DNA of 12,678 nucleotides from UMGS1649 sp964481385 (GTDB lineage: Bacteria; Bacillota; Clostridia; TANB77; CAG-465). The stretch lies in the NCBI GenBank assembly GCA_964481385.1, contig CAYZTN010000037.1, forward strand, positions 1 to 12,678, given 5' to 3'. Each line of letters begins with the position of its first letter. Position 1 is the stretch's first letter. Positions 1-6,509 of this stretch are shown in pieces. The translations under genes were made by a program, and so were the position numbers. The notes beneath the pieces are model-generated. The model did not search any database. It saw only the letters and a program-made list of their open reading frames with translations, and was not told where the DNA came from.

Positions 1-11
1 TTTTTTTAACT

Positions 12-122
12 TTAATCTAATTTTAAGTATAAAGCTACTCTAAATCCGCGATAATCTAAAGCATACCATGGCCAAAGATTAGGGCCACGTCTTCCAGCAG
101 CAACTCCATAACCCGCACTACC
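12..122 (-). pseudogene. Out-of-frame C-terminal end of the pilin/FGE-fold gene
   Basis: Reading the minus strand one base on from the upstream frame gives 36 residues and then TAA (12-14): GSAGYGVAAGRRGP, then WYALDYRGFRVALYLKLD. RGFRVALYL is the characteristic final strand of FGE/C-type-lectin-like domains and is exactly what the 362-residue product lacks after its RGGW motif. Skipping one base at ACT-CGG-TAG joins the two parts into a protein of about 397 residues. I therefore see one gene of about 12-1206 with a frameshift near 118-123. It could be a true inactivating mutation, an assembly error, or, less likely, recoding at a rare CGG codon followed by UAG. Confidence 0.7.
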
Positions 123-1206
123 GAGTTTGTGAATACCATCCTCCACGCGAAATAGCCGCGTCACTTTCTATTTCCATGGTAAACTCTACTACATTTCCTG
201 CCAAATCATATATATTTTTAGCTTTCCATGCTTCACTTCTTCCCGTTGTATAATCCATATTATCAACGCCACTGAACTCTTTTGCTGCACCTTCAGAATT
301 TAAACAATTTCCCCAAGATGTCGAATTTATAATGTTATGATCTTTATCTGATACAAAATTCATTATAGCGTCCCACTGAACTCCATAACACAACGTCGAT
401 ACTACACTTTGATGATTGGCATACATATTAGAAGCTAAATACACCGCACCTGTATTGCCACTATTTCCAGCATTTTTACCCCAAGGTACATAGTTATATA
501 CAAAAGCTCCTTTTTTGCTTACCACTTTATGCAGATCAGTTGTACCTGTTCTAGCTTTTTTAGCCTCACCATCTCCTGCTTCAAAACGTGCTATATAAAA
601 GCCATGATAATACTGTACGGATTTACACATTTTATAATAATCCTCTTCTGCTCCCGCATAAGAATTATATGGCTCAATACGAGTTTCTACATCATAATCT
701 CCAGTCATTTTATATATACCTGATCCACTAGATGTTTCTTCTGCCTCTCCTCTTTTAAATACGTCCGTAAAACTTTTATATAACCCGGTTGTTGTATCCG
801 GAACTTCACCTTCTTTTATTTCATACTCCACTGGTACCCATACAAATTGATTTTCCTCTACATCTTCAATAACCATTCCTGTATCTTTAGTTCCTTCTAC
901 ATAATTAAAACCACTTGGAATTAATACATTTTCTCTTTTAACAATTACCTTCTTTTTAGTATCATTCCACGATATTTCCGTTACGCCTATTGTAACTGGT
1001 TCAGGATTATATCCCATAATTCCATCTGTATACATCAACGCTTTCATTTCTTCTATTTGTTGCGCCTCTGTCTTTTTCACAGCGTCACTTGCCTCTTCTA
1101 TTATATTGGTATTAGATAAACTTACTATTACTGATGTAGCCAATATGCTTAAAACTAATATAGTTATTACTAGTACAATTAACGATATCGCTTTTTTGTT
1201 TTTCAT
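118..1206 (-). CDS. Prepilin-like N-terminus fused to FGE-sulfatase/C-type-lectin-like domain; frame broken near C-terminus
   Basis: The readable frame gives 362 residues. Residues 1-32 are a short basic stretch (MKNKK) and a hydrophobic helix (AISLIVLVITILVL), the layout of a type IV prepilin/pseudopilin signal, although Val stands where pilins usually have Glu5. A charged helix follows at about 36-58. From about residue 118 the protein resembles the formylglycine-generating-enzyme fold: FVWVPVEY, GFYIARFEAG (202-211), CYGVQWDAIM (273-282), NIYDLAGNVVEFTME (331-345) and SRGGW (353-357). The frame stops at TAG (118-120) just after the RGG motif, before the usual GFR ending, and that ending is present in another frame (see 12-122). 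The start at 1206 has a strong AAGGAGG site at 1214-1220. Likely a secreted or membrane-anchored surface protein; enzymatic activity is doubtful, as this fold often only binds ligands. The ligand is unknown. Confidence 0.75.
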   Translation of the reverse strand: MKNKKAISLIVLVITILVLSILATSVIVSLSNTNIIEEASDAVKKTEAQQIEEMKALMYTDGIMGYNPEPVTIGVTEISWNDTKKKVIVKRENVLIPSGFNYVEGTKDTGMVIEDVEENQFVWVPVEYEIKEGEVPDTTTGLYKSFTDVFKRGEAEETSSGSGIYKMTGDYDVETRIEPYNSYAGAEEDYYKMCKSVQYYHGFYIARFEAGDGEAKKARTGTTDLHKVVSKKGAFVYNYVPWGKNAGNSGNTGAVYLASNMYANHQSVVSTLCYGVQWDAIMNFVSDKDHNIINSTSWGNCLNSEGAAKEFSGVDNMDYTTGRSEAWKAKNIYDLAGNVVEFTMEIESDAAISRGGWYSQTR

Positions 1207-1252
1207 TTACTTTCCTCCTTATGTTTCTTAATAGAAAAAACGCACAAAAACA

Positions 1253-1291
1253 CCTGTACCTTACACGCAAAACATGCGTGCAAAACACAGG
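1253..1291 (-). repeat. Compound hairpin followed by U-rich run in the leader
   Basis: The outer 5-bp stem is 1253-1257 with 1287-1291. The inner stem is 1263-1269 with 1275-1281 around a 5-nt loop, with one G-U pair when transcribed from the minus strand. U-rich sequence follows within a few bases. It is either an attenuator upstream of the pilin gene or a weak terminator for the mini-ORF transcript. Confidence 0.45.
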
Positions 1292-1322
1292 CCAACATTA
1301 AATTGTCCTTGAAAGCTTCTAT

Positions 1323-1373
1323 TTAGAAGGCTTTTCGCCCCCCCCATTTATATATTTTTCCATCTTTTTTCAT
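1323..1373 (-). CDS. 16-codon leader ORF with a G8 run
   Basis: The ATG at 1371-1373 has an AAGGAG site (1381-1386) seven bases upstream and lies just downstream of a near-consensus promoter. It encodes MKKDGKIYKWGGRKAF and stops at TAA (1323-1325), in the loop of a hairpin. The run of eight G (1338-1345) encodes the end of Trp and the two Gly. A one-base gain would extend the peptide to 37 residues ending at 1261; a one-base loss would give GGEKPSK and a stop. The good initiation signals make translation plausible. The length suggests a leader peptide, or a small gene whose G run is miscounted. I recognise no family. Confidence 0.4.
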   Translation of the reverse strand: MKKDGKIYKWGGRKAF

Positions 1374-1396
1374 ACGTTTTCTCCTTGATTTATTCC

Positions 1397-1425
1397 ATTA
1401 TATATCAATGTTTCATAAATTGCAA
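1397..1425 (-). promoter_or_regulatory. Sigma-A promoter of the pilin leader
   Basis: On the minus strand, -35 TTGCAA (1420-1425) and -10 TATAAT (1397-1402) are separated by exactly 17 bp. It is the only convincing promoter between the upstream terminator at 1519-1549 and the pilin gene. Confidence 0.7.
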
Positions 1426-1445
1426 TGCACAAACAACATTTAACT

Positions 1446-1457
1446 ATTTATTTAAGT
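1446..1457 (-). repeat. ACTTAAATAAAT 12-mer, single copy upstream of a promoter
   Basis: Minus strand ACTTAAATAAAT, identical to the two tandem copies at 2187-2210 and in the same orientation. It sits about 20 bp upstream of the -35 box of the pilin leader promoter. The rest of 1426-1518 shows nothing else I can name apart from an 11-base direct repeat (CAACATTAAAT at 1458-1468 and 1293-1303). Confidence 0.4.
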
Positions 1458-1518
1458 CAACATTAAATCACACTAGTTCTACCTAAGGTTTACTTTCCGC
1501 TTAAATAGTGTTTCTCCT

Positions 1519-1549
1519 AAAAACACCGTCACCCAATTTGGTGACGGTG
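1519..1549 (-). terminator. Strong intrinsic terminator after the 170-residue gene
   Basis: A perfect 10-bp stem, CACCGTCACC (1524-1533) with GGTGACGGTG (1540-1549), surrounds a 6-nt loop. On the minus strand it is followed by TTTTT (1519-1523) and begins 8 bases after the stop codon at 1558. Confidence 0.9.
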
Positions 1550-1557
1550 CTAAAAGA

Positions 1558-2070
1558 TTATAAAGAGTTATCCGTTACGGATGTACCTCTATTTCTAGAA
1601 GCCTCTCTTTTCTTTTTATTCCTTTCACGATTTTTCCTCAAACTTGTTACGTAGAATGCTAACCATATCATTCCATCTGCAAAAATGGTAATCAGCAGAA
1701 TACCTGCGCCGGCTCTACCTTGTATGTAGATTATTTCGCGTTGAATCAAATCCAACGTATAGTTATTATCCGGCATGTCTTTGACTTCAAAGACATAACA
1801 CTTACCATCTATAGTTACTTCATAGTAACCATTTTTCTTGAACTGGAGCGTTATTTCAGCACCTGTCCTTTCTTGCGTCACATACTCCGAGTTGTACGTG
1901 ATATATGCCTTACCGACATACTCACCAGGTACTCGCACTATAGCGTTATCTCCTACGACTTTAATTCTTCTCGGCCACAGTATACTACGTGTGACAGAAA
2001 AAATTGCGATCGAAAAAAAGAGTAAAAGGATTATCGACACGATGCGCCGTGTCTTTGCATTAGAGAACAT
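1558..2070 (-). CDS. Two-TM membrane protein with an extracytoplasmic domain, unknown function
   Basis: The product has 170 residues. I chose the ATG at 2068-2070 because AAAGGAGG lies eight bases upstream; the longer frame back to 2184 runs through the promoter. A hydrophobic segment at about residues 10-28 (IVSIILLLFFSIAIFSVT) is followed by about 90 polar, beta-rich residues (GEYVGKAYITY, GAEITLQFKKNGYYEVTIDG, CYVFEVK). A second hydrophobic segment lies at about 123-145 (GAGILLITIFADGMIWLAFY), then a highly basic Lys/Arg tail. The topology suggests both termini in the cytoplasm and the middle domain outside. It has its own promoter and terminator, so it is monocistronic. I do not recognise the family; a membrane-anchored sensor or envelope-stress protein would fit but is a guess. 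Confidence 0.75.
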   Translation of the reverse strand: MFSNAKTRRIVSIILLLFFSIAIFSVTRSILWPRRIKVVGDNAIVRVPGEYVGKAYITYNSEYVTQERTGAEITLQFKKNGYYEVTIDGKCYVFEVKDMPDNNYTLDLIQREIIYIQGRAGAGILLITIFADGMIWLAFYVTSLRKNRERNKKKREASRNRGTSVTDNSL

Positions 2071-2078
2071 ATATTCAA

Positions 2079-2086
2079 CCTCCTTT
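2079..2086 (-). promoter_or_regulatory. Ribosome binding site that sets the start of the 170-residue gene
   Basis: AAAGGAGG on the minus strand, eight bases before the ATG at 2070. No comparable site precedes the upstream ATG at 2184. Confidence 0.85.
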
Positions 2087-2124
2087 AATAATTTTCTTAA
2101 AGAATACACAATTCTCTTATTGTC

Positions 2125-2153
2125 ATTGTACCAGATTTTTGAGAAAAAGTCAA
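2125..2153 (-). promoter_or_regulatory. Sigma-A promoter of the 170-residue gene
   Basis: Minus strand -35 TTGACT (2148-2153), 17-bp spacer, -10 TACAAT (2125-2130). It separates this gene from addB, which ends at 2214, although both lie on the same strand. Confidence 0.75.
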
Positions 2154-2186
2154 TATTATGTAAACATTTTCTCTTGTTTTTCAACC

Positions 2187-2210
2187 ATTTATTTAAGTAT
2201 TTATTTAAGT
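2187..2210 (-). repeat. Tandem pair of ACTTAAATAAAT
   Basis: Two exact, directly adjacent copies of the 12-mer seen at 1446-1457, same orientation. They lie between the addB stop and the next promoter, about 34 bp upstream of its -35 box. Confidence 0.5.
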
Positions 2211-2213
2211 TTT

Positions 2214-5200
2214 TTACATCGACTTCATATTCTTTTTACATATTCCAACATAATTACAGTATTTACAGTTTTTTTCTTTTTCTGAAGGCATAACTTGCCC
2301 TTTAACTAATTCATCAGCTATGTCTTTCAAAATATTTTTCATATTGACACATTCCTGTAAAAATTTTTCTTCATTTAGTGATTTCTCTTCATTACTAAGT
2401 TTTCTGCTTGTCATGTCTATATATGAACTGCTTGGAGTAGCAAATTTATTATCTAGTTTTTTTAGCACTTCAACATCGTTTAAATAAATACCTTTCATTT
2501 TCATCTTTTCTATTAATTTTTCAGATATTTTATCTTCCTCTACACATTCAGATAAATTAAGCAAATCTGTATTTAATGTAAAATATGACACTGCTGCAGG
2601 TATAACTGTATTTTTCTCGTCTATTTTCTCTTTATTTTCTAAGAGTGCTGCCATATATGTCATAAGTTGGAGTGCTACACCGTCTTTTACATCTGAAAGT
2701 TTTAAATCTTTACCAGATGACTTGTAATCTACTACTCTTAAATACGTTACTTCGTTTAGTTTTGCAACATCTACTCTATCTATTTTTCCTCTCAAATACA
2801 TTTTACTACCATTAGAAAGTACAACTTCTATTGGTGCAAATAATTTGTCATTATCGAACTCAACTTCAAAGCCAAGTGGTCTAAATTCACTTTGTATAAA
2901 GCTTTTAGATATGTATTTTACAACATTTAACATACCTTTTTTTAATTTATTTTTTAAATATACATATCTTGCACTTGAGGCATATCTTTCATACATATTT
3001 TCAAAAACATCATCTATACTTTTATCTATTTGGCACTTTGCTAGTTTAATAGTTTCTTCATCATTTAGTACATCTTCAAAACCCTCATCATGCTCTAATA
3101 AAAACTTTGAAAAATCTTCCAGTACCTTGTGCATTATACTTCCTAAATCTAGCACTGACATTTTATATTCTTTCTTTTCTTTTAGTTTTAAAACATAATT
3201 TGCAAAATAGTTAAATGGGCATGCTTTAAATCTTTCAAGCCTAGAAATACTAGAATACATATCTTTTCCATACAACCTATTTACTGTATTTTCTTCTAAA
3301 TTATCTGCTTTTCTTGTATAGTTTAAAACGCTTGAATACTTATTGTCTTGCATAAGCATTGCATAATTTAAACGCATATCTTCATTTTCACAATTTATAT
3401 CTTCGTTGTTTAAGCTTTCAGCAAATTTATCATAAACATTTTTCATGCAAAATACATCGCTTGCGTCTTCCTCGCCTGACACACTTCCCTCAATCTCTAT
3501 ATTTAAAACGTCTTTTATTCTCCACGCTACTGGACTTACTCTTAAATTTTCACCAGTTAATCTACTTGCAGGCATAGTGAAAGTCACGCTTTCTTCACAT
3601 GAGTTTATTGCTTTATACACATTAAATAACGCCATATTATTTCTTATCTCAGTTGGCTTTTCTATTTCAAGTTCTAATGTTTCTAACTCCTCAATTTCTT
3701 TATCTGAAAATATACTTTCAGTATTAGATATAATTGGCAAACCATTTTCGTACACACCTATTACATATACAACTTTTCTAGGTATACTTCTACCACTGTC
3801 TATATTTACTATCTCTACTTGGTCAATAAATGGCGGTATGCTTTTTAGTTTTATATTCTCCAGGCCATACATGTACAATTCAACATATTCTTCTAGCTTT
3901 AGCTTATTAAATGCAATGCTAATGTTATCCATTATCTCATATACGTTTTTAATTACCTGGCTTTTTTTATTATACTCGTCTAAATCATATTCTTTAATTT
4001 GCGTTGTTTGTGCTTGGTATGCATTTAATATATCTGCAGAATGCAAAAAATCATATAAAACTTGTGCTACTTCTTTTGTATCCTTTGCAACTTCTAATTT
4101 AGCTTTTAAGTCACTTACTAAACTATACACATACTCTCTTATTTTATTTATTTTTTCTAAATCATAGACAATACTTTGAGTATTTGCCTCTGTATTATTT
4201 TTTTCAAACTTTTTTGGAAAGTTATATAGTTTTGTACCAAACTCTAAAACATAATTTTCAAAAAAGCATACATCTTGCATGTCAAACTCTGTTAAACCAG
4301 TCTTTAATAACTGAATTATATTATCCGTATTAACTCCAGTAAAGCCAGTTAGCACTTGATTTAAAATACAATTTAAAAATACAACTAAAGTGTCAGTTGT
4401 TGCCTTTTCGTCATTATTTATATACACAGGTATATCATATATGTCAAAAATTCTCTTTAGACATGTATCATACATATCCGGATTGTTATAATATATTTTA
4501 AAATCGTTATACCTATAATTTCCACTTCTTACTTTTTTTGTTATGTCTTGAGCAATATACTCTATTTCGTCATATGGATTTTTTAAAAGTCTTATTCCTA
4601 CCGTACCATCAACAATATCAGTTTTAGGAGCCCCAAGTATAAACACATTACGCTTTAAATGCTCTAACATGGTACTTGCTTTTTTATCCTCTGAAAGAAT
4701 TACTTCTTCTGGCTCCACCCCAATATCATCTGCTATAGCTACAAGTCTTCTATACGTATCATAAGATATGCCAAATATATCTGATAAGTCTTTGTTTTCC
4801 ATGTCTAAGTCAAGCGTAATAGTTACGTTTTTACCTATAGATAATAACGTCTGAATAAACGCTAATTCTTTCTTATTAAAATTGTTGTAGTAATCAAAAA
4901 AATACTCTGTGTTATCCTCTGCAAAACGACTGTTATTTAAATTTGCAGTAAAGATATCTAACATATCTAAACTTGTCACAAATCTTTCTTTCGTCTGTAA
5001 CTTTATAACTTCATATATTTCATATATTTCGTTAAATTTACGGCTTAAAAAGTCATCTCTTTTAGTTAGCTTCTCTACTTTTTCTTTTGTTAAATTTTCG
5101 GATTCAAAGACAGATATAAACTTATACAACTTGTCCGCAAAGCCTTGTGTATTTTTTACTTTACTAAACACTTTAAACTTATCTGCATTATCTATAATAC

Positions 5201-5489
5201 ACTTTTTAACTATATATTTTTTAGACATTTCTGGCAAAAATTCTTTATTCGCATATACATTCTTCATTTCTATATTTTGCTCTGCAAATCTTTTAATCGT
5301 AGTTATTCTTGTGTTTATCATTCCAAGATTCTTTGTATATTTAAAGTATTCTTCTTCTGCTACTATTCTTGCAAAATCCGGAACAAACACTATACATTTT
5401 TTGTCACACTTTTCTAACATTTTTATACTCTCATACATAAGACGTGTTTTTCCAAAATTGCTTCTTCCTATTATTAGTTTTAGTGGCAT
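2214..5489 (-). CDS. addB: ATP-dependent helicase/nuclease AddAB, subunit AddB
   Basis: The product has 1091 residues, near the usual AddB size of about 1150. AddB pairs with AddA to resect double-strand breaks for RecA-dependent repair. The N-terminus has a Walker A loop GRSNFGKT (8-15). The C-terminal PD-(D/E)XK nuclease is clear: GSIMHKVLEDF (His787), GKIDRVDV (Asp904) and VVDYKSSGK (Asp921, Lys923), then LQLMTYM. The four cysteines of the AddB iron-sulfur staple are present: C757 in KACPFNYF and C1075, C1078, C1084 in CKYCNYVGIC. The start at 5489 lies 7 nt after the scpB stop, with GAGGAG inside the end of scpB, so translation is probably coupled to scpB. addA, normally next to addB, is not in the window. 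Confidence 0.93.
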   Translation of the reverse strand: MPLKLIIGRSNFGKTRLMYESIKMLEKCDKKCIVFVPDFARIVAEEEYFKYTKNLGMINTRITTIKRFAEQNIEMKNVYANKEFLPEMSKKYIVKKCIIDNADKFKVFSKVKNTQGFADKLYKFISVFESENLTKEKVEKLTKRDDFLSRKFNEIYEIYEVIKLQTKERFVTSLDMLDIFTANLNNSRFAEDNTEYFFDYYNNFNKKELAFIQTLLSIGKNVTITLDLDMENKDLSDIFGISYDTYRRLVAIADDIGVEPEEVILSEDKKASTMLEHLKRNVFILGAPKTDIVDGTVGIRLLKNPYDEIEYIAQDITKKVRSGNYRYNDFKIYYNNPDMYDTCLKRIFDIYDIPVYINNDEKATTDTLVVFLNCILNQVLTGFTGVNTDNIIQLLKTGLTEFDMQDVCFFENYVLEFGTKLYNFPKKFEKNNTEANTQSIVYDLEKINKIREYVYSLVSDLKAKLEVAKDTKEVAQVLYDFLHSADILNAYQAQTTQIKEYDLDEYNKKSQVIKNVYEIMDNISIAFNKLKLEEYVELYMYGLENIKLKSIPPFIDQVEIVNIDSGRSIPRKVVYVIGVYENGLPIISNTESIFSDKEIEELETLELEIEKPTEIRNNMALFNVYKAINSCEESVTFTMPASRLTGENLRVSPVAWRIKDVLNIEIEGSVSGEEDASDVFCMKNVYDKFAESLNNEDINCENEDMRLNYAMLMQDNKYSSVLNYTRKADNLEENTVNRLYGKDMYSSISRLERFKACPFNYFANYVLKLKEKKEYKMSVLDLGSIMHKVLEDFSKFLLEHDEGFEDVLNDEETIKLAKCQIDKSIDDVFENMYERYASSARYVYLKNKLKKGMLNVVKYISKSFIQSEFRPLGFEVEFDNDKLFAPIEVVLSNGSKMYLRGKIDRVDVAKLNEVTYLRVVDYKSSGKDLKLSDVKDGVALQLMTYMAALLENKEKIDEKNTVIPAAVSYFTLNTDLLNLSECVEEDKISEKLIEKMKMKGIYLNDVEVLKKLDNKFATPSSSYIDMTSRKLSNEEKSLNEEKFLQECVNMKNILKDIADELVKGQVMPSEKEKNCKYCNYVGICKKNMKSM

Positions 5490-5496
5490 ATATCTT

Positions 5497-6078
5497 CTAC
5501 TCCTCTATAAGTTCCAATTGTTCTTCTATTTCAGCTTCTATACTTTGCCCTGCTACTTGCTCTTTATTTTTCATTTTTTCAAAGTCTGGTAATTCTTCTA
5601 CTGAATTTATTCCCATGTTCCTTAAAAATTCATTTGTCACACTAAATATAGCGGGCCTACCTGGTACTTTAAGCCTTCCTACTTCTTCTACCAAACCATA
5701 CTCAATAAGTTTGGATACTTGTGAGTCACTATTCGTTCCTCTAATGCTTTCAATCTCGCTTTTTGTAATTTTAGAGTTATATGCAATTATACTTAAAACT
5801 TCTAGTGCAGATGGAGATAAATTTTCTTTCTTGTTATTTTCAACGAACTTAGCTACATAGTCATAATACTTTTTGTTTGTAACAAGCTGTATTCCCCCTG
5901 CCACTTTTACCAAGCTTATTCCTGCATTTCCCTTATATTTTTCCTGAAGTGCTAACACAGCTGCTTCAGCGTCACTTTTAGGCACATCTAACGCTGCTAT
6001 TATTTCTTCTATGCTTACTATTCTACCTAAAGCAAACAAAATTGCCTCTATTATATTTTTAATTTCTTCAATTTTCAT
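5497..6078 (-). CDS. scpB: Segregation and condensation protein ScpB
   Basis: The product has 193 residues, typical length. ScpB is a dimer of winged-helix proteins that binds the kleisin ScpA and, with Smc, forms the bacterial condensin. The first winged helix is at about 1-75 (EAILFALGRIVSIEEI). The second (about 87-156) carries the family signature: LSPSALEVLSIIAYNSKITK, then SEIESIRGTNSD, GRLKVPGRPAIFSVTNEFL and the MGINSVEELP end. The tail is acidic. The start at 6078 has AAAGGA a few bases upstream and a promoter at 6103-6131. ScpA usually lies just upstream but is absent here; addB follows instead, overlapping in its ribosome binding site. Confidence 0.95.
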   Translation of the reverse strand: MKIEEIKNIIEAILFALGRIVSIEEIIAALDVPKSDAEAAVLALQEKYKGNAGISLVKVAGGIQLVTNKKYYDYVAKFVENNKKENLSPSALEVLSIIAYNSKITKSEIESIRGTNSDSQVSKLIEYGLVEEVGRLKVPGRPAIFSVTNEFLRNMGINSVEELPDFEKMKNKEQVAGQSIEAEIEEQLELIEE

Positions 6079-6102
6079 ACTTTATCCTTTCTCTTTTTTG
6101 AA

Positions 6103-6131
6103 ATTATATCATGTACGATTTAAGATGTAAA
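6103..6131 (-). promoter_or_regulatory. Sigma-A promoter of scpB-addB
   Basis: Minus strand -35 TTTACA (6126-6131), 17-bp spacer, -10 TATAAT (6103-6108). It lies about 25 bp upstream of the scpB start. No other promoter was seen between scpB and addB. Confidence 0.7.
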
Positions 6132-6222
6132 TTACGCTTTTAACTTTTCTGTTGAATTTTGAAAAAGATTTATCTTTGTGGAGTACAGTTTAAAACTAGT
6201 TATACACACTATATAAATACAG

Positions 6223-6249
6223 AAAAACCCGGAAATTTTAATTTCCAGG
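6223..6249 (-). terminator. Intrinsic terminator of the 147/77-residue operon
   Basis: Arms CCCGGAAATT (6228-6237) and AATTTCCAGG (6240-6249) pair along their length with one G-U pair; in practice the innermost A-T pairs open as the loop. On the minus strand TTTTT (6223-6227) follows directly. It begins about 12 bases after the stop at 6261. Confidence 0.85.
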
Positions 6250-6260
6250 TTTTCACTTTT

Positions 6261-6494
6261 TCACCTTAGTTTGATATATGCAACAAGTTTCGTAATAGCC
6301 TCAGACGACATTTCATCAGAATACTGAACTTTAAGAAGTTCGAAATCTTTCAAAGCCAAATCCTCCCTTTTAAAAAGATTATACTCTTTTATAATCTTCT
6401 TAATTTTCTTTTGAGCAGGTAAAAGTTCAAACTCACTTTCATTCAATCCTATAATCTTGCTAAGCTCTTTTGACGAACAAGGAATTAGTTTCAT
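6261..6494 (-). CDS. Small protein of unknown function, possible helix-turn-helix N-terminus
   Basis: The product has 77 residues. The N-terminal stretch SSKELSKIIGLNESEF has the spacing of a helix-turn-helix (short helix, Gly turn, second helix), followed by a basic segment KKIKKIIKEY and a mixed helical C-terminus. It begins 15 nt after the 147-residue gene, with AAGGAG and an 8-nt spacer, and a terminator follows at once. The two genes therefore form one short operon. No family is recognised. DNA binding is inferred from the pattern only. Confidence 0.7.
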   Translation of the reverse strand: MKLIPCSSKELSKIIGLNESEFELLPAQKKIKKIIKEYNLFKREDLALKDFELLKVQYSDEMSSEAITKLVAYIKLR

Positions 6495-6509
6495 ATTATT
6501 TTCTCCTTA

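Larger units (their letters stand above)
1207..1396 (-). promoter_or_regulatory. Structured 5' leader of the pilin/FGE gene, possible attenuator
   Basis: Transcription from the promoter at 1397-1425 gives a leader of roughly 185 nt before the pilin start. In order it holds a mini-ORF (1323-1373), a hairpin at 1316-1329 (arms CTTCT/AGAAG on the plus strand) whose loop contains the mini-ORF stop, and a larger hairpin at 1253-1291. The larger one has outer arms CCTGT/ACAGG and an inner stem ACACGCA/TGCGTGC around a short loop. It is followed on the transcript by UGUUUUUG and then by UUUUUU (1235-1240), so it looks terminator-like while lying upstream of the gene. That arrangement suits attenuation. 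I compared it by eye with c-di-GMP riboswitch cores, known to control pilins in Clostridia, and saw no match. Confidence 0.4.

Noticed and set aside
1207..1396. c-di-GMP riboswitch upstream of the pilin-like gene
   Set aside because: The conserved GEMM-I cores (CACGCACAGGGCAAACC-like and GGUAGGUAGCGGGG-like) and the class II core are absent by eye.
2071..2184. Upstream start giving a 208-residue version of the two-TM protein
   Set aside because: The extra 38 codons cover the -10 and -35 boxes, and the good ribosome binding site serves the ATG at 2070.
1838..2293. Plus-strand frame over the 170-residue gene and its upstream region
   Set aside because: It runs antisense through the minus-strand promoter and ribosome binding site and has no convincing ribosome binding site or recognisable motif.
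2845..5592. Long plus-strand open frames opposite addB
   Set aside because: They are low-complexity Ser/Phe/Leu/Tyr shadows of an AT-rich coding strand and lie opposite a clearly conserved AddB.
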